A stretch of DNA of 64,000 nucleotides, from contig NZ_BMVG01000014.1 of the NCBI RefSeq assembly GCF_014650595.1, positions 1 to 64,000 of the forward strand, read 5' to 3'. Of this stretch, positions 46,729-55,551 are shown piece after piece. The DNA comes from Streptomyces alanosinicus (lineage in GTDB: Bacteria; Actinomycetota; Actinomycetes; Streptomycetales; Streptomycetaceae). The notes under the pieces were generated by a model, which saw nothing but the letters and a program-made list of their open reading frames with translations, did no database searches and was not told the DNA's origin. A program made the translations under genes and the position numbers. Position 1 is the stretch's first letter. The number at the start of each line of letters is the position of its first letter.

Positions 46729-48195
46729 TCAGAGCGCGAGTCCGGTCAGGACCAGCACGCGCTCGTATGTGTAGTCGTCCATCGCGAACCTGACGCCCTC
46801 ACGGCCCACTCCGGACTGCTTGGCGCCGCCGTACGGCATCTGGTCGGCGCGGTAGGACGGGACATCGCCGATCACCACGCCGCCGACCTCCAGGGCCCGG
46901 TGGGCGCGGAAGGCGACCTGCAGGTCGTGGGTGAACACGCCCGCCTGGAGACCGTACTTGGAGGAGTTGACGGCCTCGAAGGCCGCCGTCTCGCCGTCGA
47001 CCTTCTGCACGGTCAGGACGGGCCCGAAGACCTCCTCGCAGGAGATCGTGGTGTCCGCCGGTACGTCGGTGAGGACGGTCGGCGCGTACGAGGCGCCGTC
47101 GCGGTCACCGCCGGTGAGCAGCGTGGCGCCGGCCTCGACGGCCTCCTTCACCCAGGACTCCACGCGCTCGGCGGCAGCCTCGCTGACCAGCGGGCCGACA
47201 TCCGTCTTGGCGTCGCTCGGGTCGCCGGTGACCTGGGCCTCGACGGCGGCGACGATGCGCGGCAGCAGCCGGTCGTACACCGACGCGTCGGCGATCACGC
47301 GCTGCACGGAGATGCAGGACTGGCCGCCCTGGTAGTTGGAGAAGGTCGCGATGCGGGTCGCGGCCCAGTCCAGGTCGGCGTCGCTCGCGAAGTCGCCGAG
47401 GACCACGGCCGCGCCGTTGCCGCCCAGCTCCAGCGTGCAGTGCTTGCGCGGCACCGAGTCCATGATCGCGTAACCGACCTTCTCGGAACCGGTGAAGGAG
47501 ATGACCGGCAGTCGCTCGTCCTGGACGAGGGCGGGCATCTTGTCGTTGGCGACCGGCAGGATGCTCCAGGAGCCGGCCGGCAGGCCCTCGGTCTCGGCGA
47601 GCAGGTCGCCGATGATCAGGCCGGACAGCGGGGTGGCGGGCGCCGGCTTGAGGATGATCGGGGCGCCGGCCGCGATCGCCGGGGCGATCTTGTGGGCGCA
47701 CAGGTTCAGCGGGAAGTTGAACGGCGCGATGCCGAGCACGACGCCCTTCGGGAAGCGCCGGGTCAGGGCGAGGCGCCCCTGGCCGCCGAGGTCGGTGTCG
47801 AGCCGCTGGGCCTCACCGCCGTTGAACCGGCGGGCCTCCTCGGCCGCGAACCGGAACACGGAGACGGCGCGGCCGACCTCGCCCCGGGCCCACTTGATGG
47901 GCTTGCCGTTCTCCGCGGAGATCAGCTGGGCGATCTCCTCGGTGCGCTCGACCAGCCGCTTGCTGACGTGGTCGAGCGCGGCGGCCCGCACGTGTGCCGG
48001 GGTGGCGGCGAACTCGTCCCGCACGGCGTACGCGGCGGCCACGGCCTCCTCGACCTGGGCGTCCGTCGGTACGCCGGCCTTGCCGACGAGCCGGCCGTCC
48101 CACGGGGAGGTGACGTCGAAGGTGTCCTCGCCGGTGACCTGGCGACCGGCGAGCCAGAAGGCGTGGGTGGCTCCCACATTCTTTTCCTGGGGCAT
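46729..48195 (-). CDS. aldehyde dehydrogenase, possibly succinate-semialdehyde dehydrogenase
   Basis: 488 residues from ATG 48195. Catalytic set: Asn160 (APFNFPLN), Glu256 (LELGGNGAAVVL) and Cys294 (GGQSCISVQRV). NAD(P)-binding ILKPAPATPLSG and FTGSEKVG are present. The substrate cannot be fixed by eye. The neighbouring PucR regulator and gabT make oxidation of succinic semialdehyde from GABA an attractive reading, but it could act on other aldehydes. Confidence 0.85.
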   Translation of the reverse strand: MPQEKNVGATHAFWLAGRQVTGEDTFDVTSPWDGRLVGKAGVPTDAQVEEAVAAAYAVRDEFAATPAHVRAAALDHVSKRLVERTEEIAQLISAENGKPIKWARGEVGRAVSVFRFAAEEARRFNGGEAQRLDTDLGGQGRLALTRRFPKGVVLGIAPFNFPLNLCAHKIAPAIAAGAPIILKPAPATPLSGLIIGDLLAETEGLPAGSWSILPVANDKMPALVQDERLPVISFTGSEKVGYAIMDSVPRKHCTLELGGNGAAVVLGDFASDADLDWAATRIATFSNYQGGQSCISVQRVIADASVYDRLLPRIVAAVEAQVTGDPSDAKTDVGPLVSEAAAERVESWVKEAVEAGATLLTGGDRDGASYAPTVLTDVPADTTISCEEVFGPVLTVQKVDGETAAFEAVNSSKYGLQAGVFTHDLQVAFRAHRALEVGGVVIGDVPSYRADQMPYGGAKQSGVGREGVRFAMDDYTYERVLVLTGLAL

Positions 48196-48321
48196 CTGCG
48201 AGTCCCGGCCCTTCCGCGTTTGGGGATGTACTTGGCTTTCGTGGTCCACGGTAGGGCGGGGGCGCCCGGGGGTCGCTTGTCCGACCCGTAGCAGTAGAGG
48301 AGCAGGACACTACTGTTTGGA
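48196..48321 (-). other. upstream region of the aldehyde dehydrogenase gene
   Basis: 126 nt holding the ribosome-binding region and presumably a promoter; CAGTAGAGGAGCAGGACACTACTG (about 48289-48312) forms a dyad CAGTA/TACTG that could be an operator. With the adjacent 198-bp MITE this makes the 328-nt space to the PucR gene. Confidence 0.4.
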
Positions 48322-48527
48322 CTAGGGCGTGTTACGAAAGTCCCGTCGTCCGCCCGGAGGGCGGGCCGAGCGGCGTCTGGTGCGTGCTCTGGGGGTCCCC
48401 CCGGCCGGAGGCTGGGGGAGTGCCGGGCGAAAGCCCTCGTACTGGTTGTACGTGGGTTTTCGCCCGGTGCGGCGAGAGTGCGTGCCAGGCGTCGGGCGGC
48501 AGGCGGGACTTTCGCAACACGCCCTAG
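48322..48527. mobile_element. fold-back MITE with CTAG target duplication
   Basis: A 198-bp element (48326-48523) has terminal inverted repeats GGCGTGTTACGAAAGTCCCG and CGGGACTTTCGCAACACGCC (19 of 20 matching) and is flanked by CTAG on both sides (48322-48325 and 48524-48527). The interior is also a long imperfect inverted repeat, including CCGGGCGAAAGCCC at 48423-48436 facing GGGTTTTCGCCCGG. There is no coding capacity. CTAG duplication and these ends suggest mobilisation by an IS5-family transposase; none is in the window. Its right-hand CTAG supplies the TAG stop codon of the PucR gene. Confidence 0.8.
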
Positions 48528-50179
48528 TCGCCGGAGGTCGCCTTCAGGGCGAGCCACAGCTCCATCCGTACGTCGGGATCGTCCAGCGACCGCCCCAGGA
48601 TCTCCTCGACCCGCCGCATCCGGTAGCGCAGCGTGTGCCGGTGCACCCCGAGGTCCGCCGCGGCCGCGTCCCACTGTCCGTGCCGCGACAGCCATGCCCG
48701 CAGCGAGGCGACCAGATCCCCGCGGCCCGTCGCGTCATGCTCGTGCAGCGCCCGCAGCAACCCGTCGGCGAACGCCTTCACCGCGTCGTCGGCCAGCAAC
48801 GGCAGCACGGACCCCGCGGCCACATGCTCGTGCTCCACCAGCACCCGCGCTCGCCGGCGTGCCACGGACAGCGCCTGCTCGGCCTGCTTGTAGGCCGCCG
48901 CCGCGGCGATCGGCCCGGCCGGCGCGGACAGCCCCACCACCAGCTCGTCCTCCTCTCCCCCGGCCTGCTCGGGCACCGCCCGCGCCGCCTCCAGCGCCGC
49001 CGCGTACTGCGCGCAGGCGGCCACCGCGGCACCCCCGTCGGCGGCGAGTACGACCAGCCGCTCGCCCTCGGGCACGACCAGCACGGCCTCCCCGGAGCGC
49101 GCGGCGGCGGCCTCCACGCTTTCGGTGAGCGCGCCCAGCGGATCACCGCCGGCGTCGGCGACGAGGGCCGCGCCCCCGGACACCGACGTGGCGACATGGC
49201 CATGGGCGTCCGCGTGCGCCCTGGCGGCGGATCCGGACACCGACTCGGCGACGATCATCCGGAACGGGGCGTCGAGCAGCCCGCCGTACAGGTCCCCGGC
49301 GACGGCGCGGGCGTGGTCGGGCTCCCCGGCGAGCAGCATGCGCAGCACCGCCGTGCCGAGGCGCTGTTCGGCCGCGTGCAGGGAACGGGAGCGTTCGGTC
49401 GTGAGGGTGAGCAGGGCGATGGCGGAGTGCACGGCGTATCGCTCGGCGGTGCCGGGGGCGGCGGCCGTGCCGACGGCGAGCGCGGCGCGGGGCCGCCGGC
49501 CCGTCCCCAGGGAGTGCAGCTCGACCCGGTCCTCGTGTTCGGGCCCGCCGACCACGGAGGAGGCCGGGGCGGGCCGCTCGCGCAGCCGCTGGACGTCGGC
49601 GGTGAGCCGCGCGGCCCTGCGCCCCGCCCACTCCGGCGCGGCCGCGACGACGGCACCGGAGGCGTCGTACAGCGCGGCCCAGCCGTCGACCTGGGCGGCG
49701 AGCGCGCCGAGGAGGCCCTCGGGTCCGGCGCTGAGGGCCTGCTTGGTCAGTTCACGCTGGGCGGCGAATCCCGCGGTGACGGCCCGGTACTGATCGGCGG
49801 CGATGGCCGCGGACACGGCCTTGCTGATGGCGAGGAAGGGGGTGCGACGCGGCACCTCCAACAACGGCAGCCGCTCCTCCCGCGCGGCCTCGACGAGCGC
49901 CTCGGGAATGTCCTCGTAATTCACCCCGACGGCGAACCCGAGCCCGACGACACCGGCCCCCACCAGCCGCTTCACATACCGCCGCATGGCCTCCCGGTCC
50001 TCCGCGTCCAGCTTCAGCGCGGTGATCAGCAGCAGTTCGCCGCCCTCCATGTACGGCACCGGGTCGGCCAACTCACTGACGTGGGCCCAGCGGACCGGCA
50101 CATCGAGACGGTCCTCACCGGCGCGCACGGTCAGCTTGAGCGCGGAGTGGTGGACGAGCGAGGCGAGAGTAGGGGGCAT
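48524..50179 (-). CDS. PucR/CdaR-family transcriptional regulator
   Basis: 551 residues from ATG 50179 (MPPTLASLVHHSAL), with GAAGG upstream. Domains: N-terminal PucR sensory domain (VRWAHVSELADPVPYMEGGELLLITA), a central GGDEF-like region, and the C-terminal HTH_30 domain with AAADLGVHRHTLRYRMRRVEEILGR. Family members control purine, sugar-acid or GABA/polyamine catabolism. Its position between an aldehyde dehydrogenase and gabT suggests a GABA/polyamine role. The stop codon TAG is part of the MITE target duplication. Confidence 0.9.
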   Translation of the reverse strand: MPPTLASLVHHSALKLTVRAGEDRLDVPVRWAHVSELADPVPYMEGGELLLITALKLDAEDREAMRRYVKRLVGAGVVGLGFAVGVNYEDIPEALVEAAREERLPLLEVPRRTPFLAISKAVSAAIAADQYRAVTAGFAAQRELTKQALSAGPEGLLGALAAQVDGWAALYDASGAVVAAAPEWAGRRAARLTADVQRLRERPAPASSVVGGPEHEDRVELHSLGTGRRPRAALAVGTAAAPGTAERYAVHSAIALLTLTTERSRSLHAAEQRLGTAVLRMLLAGEPDHARAVAGDLYGGLLDAPFRMIVAESVSGSAARAHADAHGHVATSVSGGAALVADAGGDPLGALTESVEAAAARSGEAVLVVPEGERLVVLAADGGAAVAACAQYAAALEAARAVPEQAGGEEDELVVGLSAPAGPIAAAAAYKQAEQALSVARRRARVLVEHEHVAAGSVLPLLADDAVKAFADGLLRALHEHDATGRGDLVASLRAWLSRHGQWDAAAADLGVHRHTLRYRMRRVEEILGRSLDDPDVRMELWLALKATSGD

Positions 50180-50314
50180 GGGGCCTTCACGACGAGGAAT
50201 CTCCGATGACCAGGACAACCGACGACGATCAGCATGATCACCATGACCTGTTGGCCGAACCGTATGAACGGCCTGTACCGATTCTGCCTCACCGTACGGT
50301 CCCCGGGCCGTCTC

Positions 50315-52669
50315 TCACCCGCGCAGATCCACCAGCAACGGCGGCGCGTGCTCCCCCCGCACACTCGTCAACGACAACACCGCATGCCCGGCCGGCACCC
50401 CATGCGCCAACTCCGAAGCCGACCACCGCTCCCGCTCGACCTGCCGGACGGTGACGGCATCCGTGGTGACCGGCTTCCCGGTACCGAGTTTCCGTACGGC
50501 GTGGATCAACCGGGTCAGCGGCTGGTCCGCGAACACTGTGTGTTTGGCGACCTCCGTCGTCTCCACCCACTCCGTGCCCCATGCCTGAGCGAACAGCGCA
50601 CCCTCCCAGGTGGCGAGCCCCGCGAAGGCGGCGTGGCAGCCGACCGCTGCGATCAGGGCCTGCCGCAGGTGTTCCGGCACATCGCCGAGGGCCCGCAGAC
50701 TCAGGACCACACCGGCGTGGCTCTCCCGCAGCCTGCGCAGGGCTCGCACGGACCCGGCCGTGATCGCGTGTGTCGCATCGTCCAGAACGAGACAGGCGAA
50801 CAGGGACCGATCCACACGCGTGGCCATGCACTTCGTGAACTGGGCGAGCACCAACCGTGCCAGAAGTTGGGCAGCCTCGGGATGCGCACGCTCCGGCAGG
50901 TCGATCCTGACCCTCAGCGGGTGGTCGAGCGAGCTCAGGGTGAAGGGCCGGGCGTCGAGGGAGGTGTCGAAGAAGCCGGTGAAGACCGGTCGGTCGAGAC
51001 AGCCGAGCCGGTCGCTGAGCACTATCCCGACGTCGCCCGGGACGCCTGCTTGGCGTGCGCGAGCGTCCAGTTCCCGGAGGAGGGAGTGCTCCTGTGGGTC
51101 GAGCATCGTCTTCAGCCGGTCCAGAGCCGACGGTTCCCCGTCCAGCAGCTGCCTCAGTTCCGATACGGACGGGAACCGGCTGTGGACGGCCCGGAACGGC
51201 CCCAGAAGCTGTGCCAGCACCGTCACGGCACGCCGGAGGTCGACCTCGGTCCAGTCGCCAGCCAGTACGTCCGCGAGGAGCGCGGCCGCCTCGTCCGGGT
51301 CGTCCGTCCCACCGTAGAGATCGAGATCGTACGCAGACGACCGGTCCCCTGGCTTGATCACGATGTCGTAGGACTGATCGAGCCCCAGAGACGTTCCGGC
51401 GGCACTCACCATGACGACAGCCGCCTGCCCGGCGAGGGCTTGGAGAGCAAGGGACTCGGCGATGGGCCGCACCATTCGCGCGGTCTTGCCCGAGCCGGAC
51501 GGGCCGACCACCAACAGGGATGTGCCGAGCGTGCTGGGGTCCACGGCGGCGCCCGCAGCCCGGTGGGCAGGAGGTGTGCGCTCCGCATCCGTGTACCGGC
51601 CGATGCGGACTTGAGAGGTCAGCAGGTCATGCGTGGCCATGCGAGCAGGAAGGTCACGCTGCCCTGAGGGGTGCAGACAGGCGCGGGCGCCGTCTCTGAG
51701 CACGGCAGAGGTGAACGCGTCGAGACGGGTCGGATCGGCCACCACGGAACTCCAGGCACGACGGATCCTCAAGCAGTCGACGTCGTTCATCCGGCCAGTG
51801 CTCGCCTCCTCGGACAGCCGTGCGGCCGTCGTGCTCTGTCCATGGGCGTGCAATTCGTGCCAGTCCGCGACATGGTCGGGCGCCTCGGCCGCGCGGCGCT
51901 CGGCCACGGTCCGCGGCTGACGCAAGCTGCCGACCAGGCCCAGCCAGTCGCCGGCTACGGCGAACGGCCACAAGGTCAACAGGGTGAGCCCGGCCTTGAG
52001 GAGTTTCAGTCGCTGCAAAGTGGCCTCCGGGTCGCCGTCCCCGAAAAGCCAGCCGGACGGTGTCAGGCTTACGGCCAGCTTGTAGTACGGCAGCAGCCCG
52101 TGCCAGACGACCAGCCAGATGATGAGCGCTCCGAGGACGGCGGCGCGCAGCGCGCGCGACGGCTGCGGCCGGTCGGCCACATACCGCTGGACGACCTCTT
52201 TCCAGTTGCCCACACGGGCGAAGTAGTACAGGACGAGGGTGGCGAAGATGCTGTCGTAGACGGCGCTGGCGGTGGATGCGGCCCGGTGCGGCTGGCCGCT
52301 CCACCAGTCGGTCGGCGTGACCAACTCCAGCAGGATCCTCTTGTGGGGCACCAGATTGTTGGCCCACAGCGACCACACGAGGAGGACCGCGAGCAGTGCG
52401 CCCACCGCTCCTGTCAGCAGTGCACGGTCGGAAACCCGGGCGCTGGTCTCCTGAGGCCGGGGCCGGTACCCGAAGCGCCACAGCCCGGGTGTGACTTCGG
52501 GACGGGGAGTACGCAGCCACTGCAGGAACGCCGAGCCGCCGGCCACGGGCGGCACACCGGGCGGTGCAGGGGGCATCGGAGGGACGTCATGTCCCTGTGG
52601 CGGTGCCGTCGGGCGCGGTACAGGATGCGCATGCGTGCCGCGTGCATCTCGTGTGCCGTCGCTGTCCAT
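50315..52669 (-). CDS. orphan TraG/VirD4-like membrane ATPase
   Basis: 784 residues from ATG 52669, chosen because AGGGGG lies eight bases ahead; ATG 52705 is an alternative with no ribosome binding site. A Pro/His-rich N-terminus precedes four hydrophobic helices (about 84-101, 136-151, 174-194, 224-244) and a cytosolic P-loop domain with Walker A GPSGSGKT at 389-396 and Walker B-like LFACLVLDDATHA. The layout (N-terminal helices, RecA-like ATPase with a helical insertion) resembles coupling proteins of conjugation and type IV secretion. No relaxase, transfer or secretion genes surround it, so its job is unknown. Confidence 0.7.
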   Translation of the reverse strand: MDSDGTRDARGTHAHPVPRPTAPPQGHDVPPMPPAPPGVPPVAGGSAFLQWLRTPRPEVTPGLWRFGYRPRPQETSARVSDRALLTGAVGALLAVLLVWSLWANNLVPHKRILLELVTPTDWWSGQPHRAASTASAVYDSIFATLVLYYFARVGNWKEVVQRYVADRPQPSRALRAAVLGALIIWLVVWHGLLPYYKLAVSLTPSGWLFGDGDPEATLQRLKLLKAGLTLLTLWPFAVAGDWLGLVGSLRQPRTVAERRAAEAPDHVADWHELHAHGQSTTAARLSEEASTGRMNDVDCLRIRRAWSSVVADPTRLDAFTSAVLRDGARACLHPSGQRDLPARMATHDLLTSQVRIGRYTDAERTPPAHRAAGAAVDPSTLGTSLLVVGPSGSGKTARMVRPIAESLALQALAGQAAVVMVSAAGTSLGLDQSYDIVIKPGDRSSAYDLDLYGGTDDPDEAAALLADVLAGDWTEVDLRRAVTVLAQLLGPFRAVHSRFPSVSELRQLLDGEPSALDRLKTMLDPQEHSLLRELDARARQAGVPGDVGIVLSDRLGCLDRPVFTGFFDTSLDARPFTLSSLDHPLRVRIDLPERAHPEAAQLLARLVLAQFTKCMATRVDRSLFACLVLDDATHAITAGSVRALRRLRESHAGVVLSLRALGDVPEHLRQALIAAVGCHAAFAGLATWEGALFAQAWGTEWVETTEVAKHTVFADQPLTRLIHAVRKLGTGKPVTTDAVTVRQVERERWSASELAHGVPAGHAVLSLTSVRGEHAPPLLVDLRG

Positions 52670-52960
52670 CGCCCTTGCCCCCTGACCAGCCGTTCCATCC
52701 ACCATCAGCGAGCCAATCTAACGCCCCGCGAAGGGGAGTTCACCGTTTACGCGGCCGAGAGCACCCGCCGACTGGGCGTACCCCGGCCATGAAGCTATGT
52801 CCACGGCGGACAACCACGGCCGCCGACAACGCCCACATGGAGCATGCCCACCCCCCGTCCCCGGCCCTAGCCTGCGAAGAAAGATAGGTATGTGGCCGAA
52901 ATACCACCGCCCGGAGTCGTCCGGGACCGCCCGGTACGCAAGATTCATCAGGGAGCCCTC

Positions 52961-54295
52961 ATGACCGCACTTCCGCAGGAGCGCCGCGTCGTCACCGCCA
53001 TCCCCGGCCCGAAGTCGCAGGAGCTGCAGGCCCGCCGTACCGCCGCGGTCGCGCAGGGCGTGGGCTCGGTGCTGCCGGTCTTCACCGCCCGCGCGGGTGG
53101 CGGGATCATCGAGGACGTCGACGGCAACCGGCTCATCGACTTCGGGTCCGGTATCGCCGTGACCTCCGTCGGTGCCTCCGCCGAGGCCGTCGTACGGCGG
53201 GCGAGCGCCCAGCTCGCCGACTTCACCCACACCTGTTTCATGGTCACCCCGTACGAGGGGTACGTGGAGGTCGCGGAGGCGCTCGCCGAGCTGACCCCCG
53301 GTGACCACGCCAAGAAGTCCGCGCTGTTCAACTCCGGCGCCGAGGCCGTCGAGAACGCCGTGAAGATCGCGCGTGCCTACACCAAGCGGCAGGCCGTCGT
53401 CGTGTTCGATCACGGGTACCACGGGCGGACCAACCTCACCATGGCGCTCACCGCCAAGAACATGCCGTACAAGCACGGCTTCGGGCCGTTCGCGCCCGAG
53501 GTGTACCGCGTGCCGGTGGCCTACGGCTACCGCTGGCCGACCGGTGCGGAGAACGCCGGTCCCGAGGCCGCCGCGCAGGCCATCGACCAGATGTCCAAGC
53601 AGGTCGGCGCCGACAACATCGCCGCGATCATCATCGAGCCGGTCCTCGGCGAGGGCGGCTTCATCGAGCCGGCGAAGGGCTTCCTGCCGGCGGTTCGGCA
53701 GTTCGCCGCCGACAACGGCATCGTGTTCGTCGCCGATGAGATCCAGTCCGGGTTCTGCCGGACCGGGCAGTGGTTCGCCTGTGAGGACGAGGGGATCGTC
53801 CCGGACCTCATCACGACCGCGAAGGGCATCGCGGGTGGTCTTCCGCTCGCCGCCGTCACCGGTCGCGCCGAGATCATGGACGCCGCGCACGCGGGCGGCC
53901 TCGGCGGCACCTACGGCGGTAACCCGGTCGCGTGCGCCGGTGCGCTCGGTGCCATCGAGACCATGAAGGAGCTGGACCTCAACGGCAAGGCCAAGCGCAT
54001 CGAGGAGGTCATGAAGGGGCGCCTCGCCGCCATGGCCGAGAAGTTCGACATCATCGGCGATGTGCGTGGGCGCGGCGCGATGATCGCTATCGAGCTGGTC
54101 AAGGACCGCGCCACCAAGGAGCCGAACCCGGAGGCCACCGGCGCGCTCGCCAAGGCCTGCCACGCCGAGGGCCTGCTGGTCCTGACCTGTGGCACCTACG
54201 GCAACGTGCTGCGCTTCCTGCCCCCGCTGGTGATCGGCGAGGACCTCCTGAACGAGGGCCTCGACATCATCGAGCAGGCCTTCTCCCGCATCTGA
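52961..54295 (+). CDS. gabT: 4-aminobutyrate aminotransferase
   Basis: 444 residues; GGGAGCCCTC precedes the ATG. Class III PLP aminotransferase converting GABA and 2-oxoglutarate to succinic semialdehyde and glutamate. PLP lysine is Lys288 in TTAKGIAGG; VADEIQSGFCRTG, NSGAEAVENAVKIAR and DHGYHGRTNL fit the family. The TAKG context and the neighbouring aldehyde dehydrogenases and polyamine operon support the GABA assignment over ornithine or acetylornithine. Confidence 0.92.
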   Translation: MTALPQERRVVTAIPGPKSQELQARRTAAVAQGVGSVLPVFTARAGGGIIEDVDGNRLIDFGSGIAVTSVGASAEAVVRRASAQLADFTHTCFMVTPYEGYVEVAEALAELTPGDHAKKSALFNSGAEAVENAVKIARAYTKRQAVVVFDHGYHGRTNLTMALTAKNMPYKHGFGPFAPEVYRVPVAYGYRWPTGAENAGPEAAAQAIDQMSKQVGADNIAAIIIEPVLGEGGFIEPAKGFLPAVRQFAADNGIVFVADEIQSGFCRTGQWFACEDEGIVPDLITTAKGIAGGLPLAAVTGRAEIMDAAHAGGLGGTYGGNPVACAGALGAIETMKELDLNGKAKRIEEVMKGRLAAMAEKFDIIGDVRGRGAMIAIELVKDRATKEPNPEATGALAKACHAEGLLVLTCGTYGNVLRFLPPLVIGEDLLNEGLDIIEQAFSRI

Positions 54296-54712
54296 GCGCA
54301 TCTGGACGAGTCGTCCACGCCTCGTCCGCGCCTGTTCCGAACAGGCGGTCCGCACCTGTGACGGGGCCTGCGGCAGGCCGTGTGAAGAAGGTGTGCGGGG
54401 TGGATGGCGGGTCGCGTTTCCGTCTGCCCAAGCGCCGCGGCCTGCCGTAGGTTCTACCCAGATGAGAGATACACCCCGTCCACAGGGGACTGTGGACGAT
54501 TTCAGGACGAGGCCTCCCCAGCTTCGACCTGGTCGTGCCCTCGCGCACACATCCGGCGCCTGACGGCTCCGGGATCTCCTCACCGATCGGACGGTCGCCG
54601 CCCCAAACCCCCCGGGGCGTGCGACGTTCCGATCCGGTCGGCCGCCTCGGAACCACCCCCCCTGTTCCGGGGCGGCCGACCTCCTTCCCGCAACTCTGCG
54701 AAGCTGGGCGTC
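54296..54712. other. intergenic region after gabT, no gene; paired DnaA-box-like sites
   Basis: 417 nt. No frame has coding-like codon use together with a ribosome binding site. At 54476-54499 two DnaA-box-like nonamers face each other: CCGTCCACA on the plus strand and TCGTCCACA on the minus strand, six bases apart, forming a 9-bp hairpin. Otherwise nothing is recognised. Confidence 0.5.
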
Positions 54713-55501
54713 GTGTCGACCGTTGTCCGCCGTGCCCCGCTGCTCGCCTTGCCGGCCGTGCTCTTCACCCTGTTCACCTGGCAGGTCGTGGCCCACGGCC
54801 CGCTGCTGCGGCTGGACGCCCGCCTGAGCCGGGCCCTCGTCCATCCGGACCGCTTCTCCGAGATCCTCTCCGACCTCGGCAACGGCCAGGTCGCCGTGCC
54901 GGTACTCCTCCTTGCCATCGGGTACGTCCTGTGGCGGGGCCGCGGCAGCGGTGTGCCCCGCTGGTGGCTGCCGCCGCTCGCCGCGTTCGTCCTGATGGCG
55001 CTGGTCCCGGCGATCGTCGTCCCGCTGAAGGAGTGGACCGCACGGCCGGGGACCCCCGCGGTGCCCCCGGCTGTCGGCTACTTCCCCTCCGGCCATACGG
55101 CGACGGCCGCCGTCGCGTACGGCTCCGCGACCCTCCTCCTGCTCCCCTGGCTGCGCTCCGGCGCCGCCCGCCGGAGCCTGGTCGGTGTCTGTACGGCCCT
55201 GGTCCTCGGGGTGTCGTACGGCCTGGTCCGGCGCGGCTATCACTGGCCGCTGGATGTGGTGGCCAGCTGGTGTCTGTGCACCGTGCTGCTGACCGCCCTG
55301 TCCCAGGTGACCACCCGAAGCGCGATCAGCCGAAGCGCGGTCAGCGGAAATACGTGTCGGAGTTCTTCTGGAACTCCCGGTTCGGTCAGCGGTCCCGGTT
55401 CACCGACCGTGTCATCGGACCGCGCGGTGCGGGACAGGCCCCATGGGGCGCGTACGAGCCGCGGTTCGTCTTCTTCGTCGGACGGTCCAGGGTCTTCGTG
55501 A
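54713..55501 (+). CDS. PAP2-family membrane phosphatase, C-terminus probably extended by stop loss
   Basis: 262 residues from GTG 54713. Six membrane helices surround the acid-phosphatase motifs: KEWTARP, YFPSGHTATAAV and VRRGYHWPLDVV (the histidine and aspartate of motif 3). Likely a lipid (undecaprenyl or phosphatidate) phosphatase. The helical core ends near residue 200. From about codon 210 the third-position GC falls sharply and the frame runs antisense through a convergent small gene, so the last 50 residues are unlikely to be ancestral. Confidence 0.8.
   Translation: MSTVVRRAPLLALPAVLFTLFTWQVVAHGPLLRLDARLSRALVHPDRFSEILSDLGNGQVAVPVLLLAIGYVLWRGRGSGVPRWWLPPLAAFVLMALVPAIVVPLKEWTARPGTPAVPPAVGYFPSGHTATAAVAYGSATLLLLPWLRSGAARRSLVGVCTALVLGVSYGLVRRGYHWPLDVVASWCLCTVLLTALSQVTTRSAISRSAVSGNTCRSSSGTPGSVSGPGSPTVSSDRAVRDRPHGARTSRGSSSSSDGPGSS
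55316..55345. repeat. 15-bp tandem duplication at the PAP2 3' end
   Basis: CGAAGCGCGATCAGC is followed directly by CGAAGCGCGGTCAGC (one mismatch). It encodes Arg-Ser-Ala-Ile/Val-Ser twice in PAP2 and overlaps the final TGA of the convergent small gene (55341-55343). Confidence 0.85.
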
Positions 55502-55532
55502 CCTCGGACGGCGGTACGCAGCCGTTGCTCAC
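55341..55532 (-). pseudogene. 63-codon gene interrupted by an in-frame TGA
   Basis: From GTG 55532 the frame encodes 48 residues (MSNGCVPPSEVTKTLDRP...GPMTRSVNRDR), then TGA at 55388-55386, then 14 more residues in the same frame (PNREFQKNSDTYFR) to a second TGA at 55341. Third positions are G/C-rich on both sides of the internal TGA (13 of 14 after it), so the coding signal runs through. The GTG overlaps, as GTGA, the stop of the other frame of the upstream gene, the usual sign of coupling. I do not recognise the product; it is basic, Pro/Arg-rich and probably unstructured. Read-through is possible but a nonsense mutation is simpler. Confidence 0.55.
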
Positions 55533-55551
55533 TCGCCGAAGGCCGGGTCGG

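Noticed and set aside
48388..48470. Simple terminator of the PucR gene
   Set aside because: The hairpin is internal to a repeat element with terminal inverted repeats and CTAG duplications, so it is better described as part of the MITE, although it may also terminate transcription.
54267..54656. 129-codon minus-strand frame between gabT and PAP2
   Set aside because: No ribosome binding site, poor third-position GC, and it overlaps the gabT end and the paired DnaA-like boxes.
55386..55388. Selenocysteine codon
   Set aside because: No selenoprotein context, no SECIS-like hairpin immediately downstream, and the family is not a redox protein; nonsense mutation or simple read-through is more likely.
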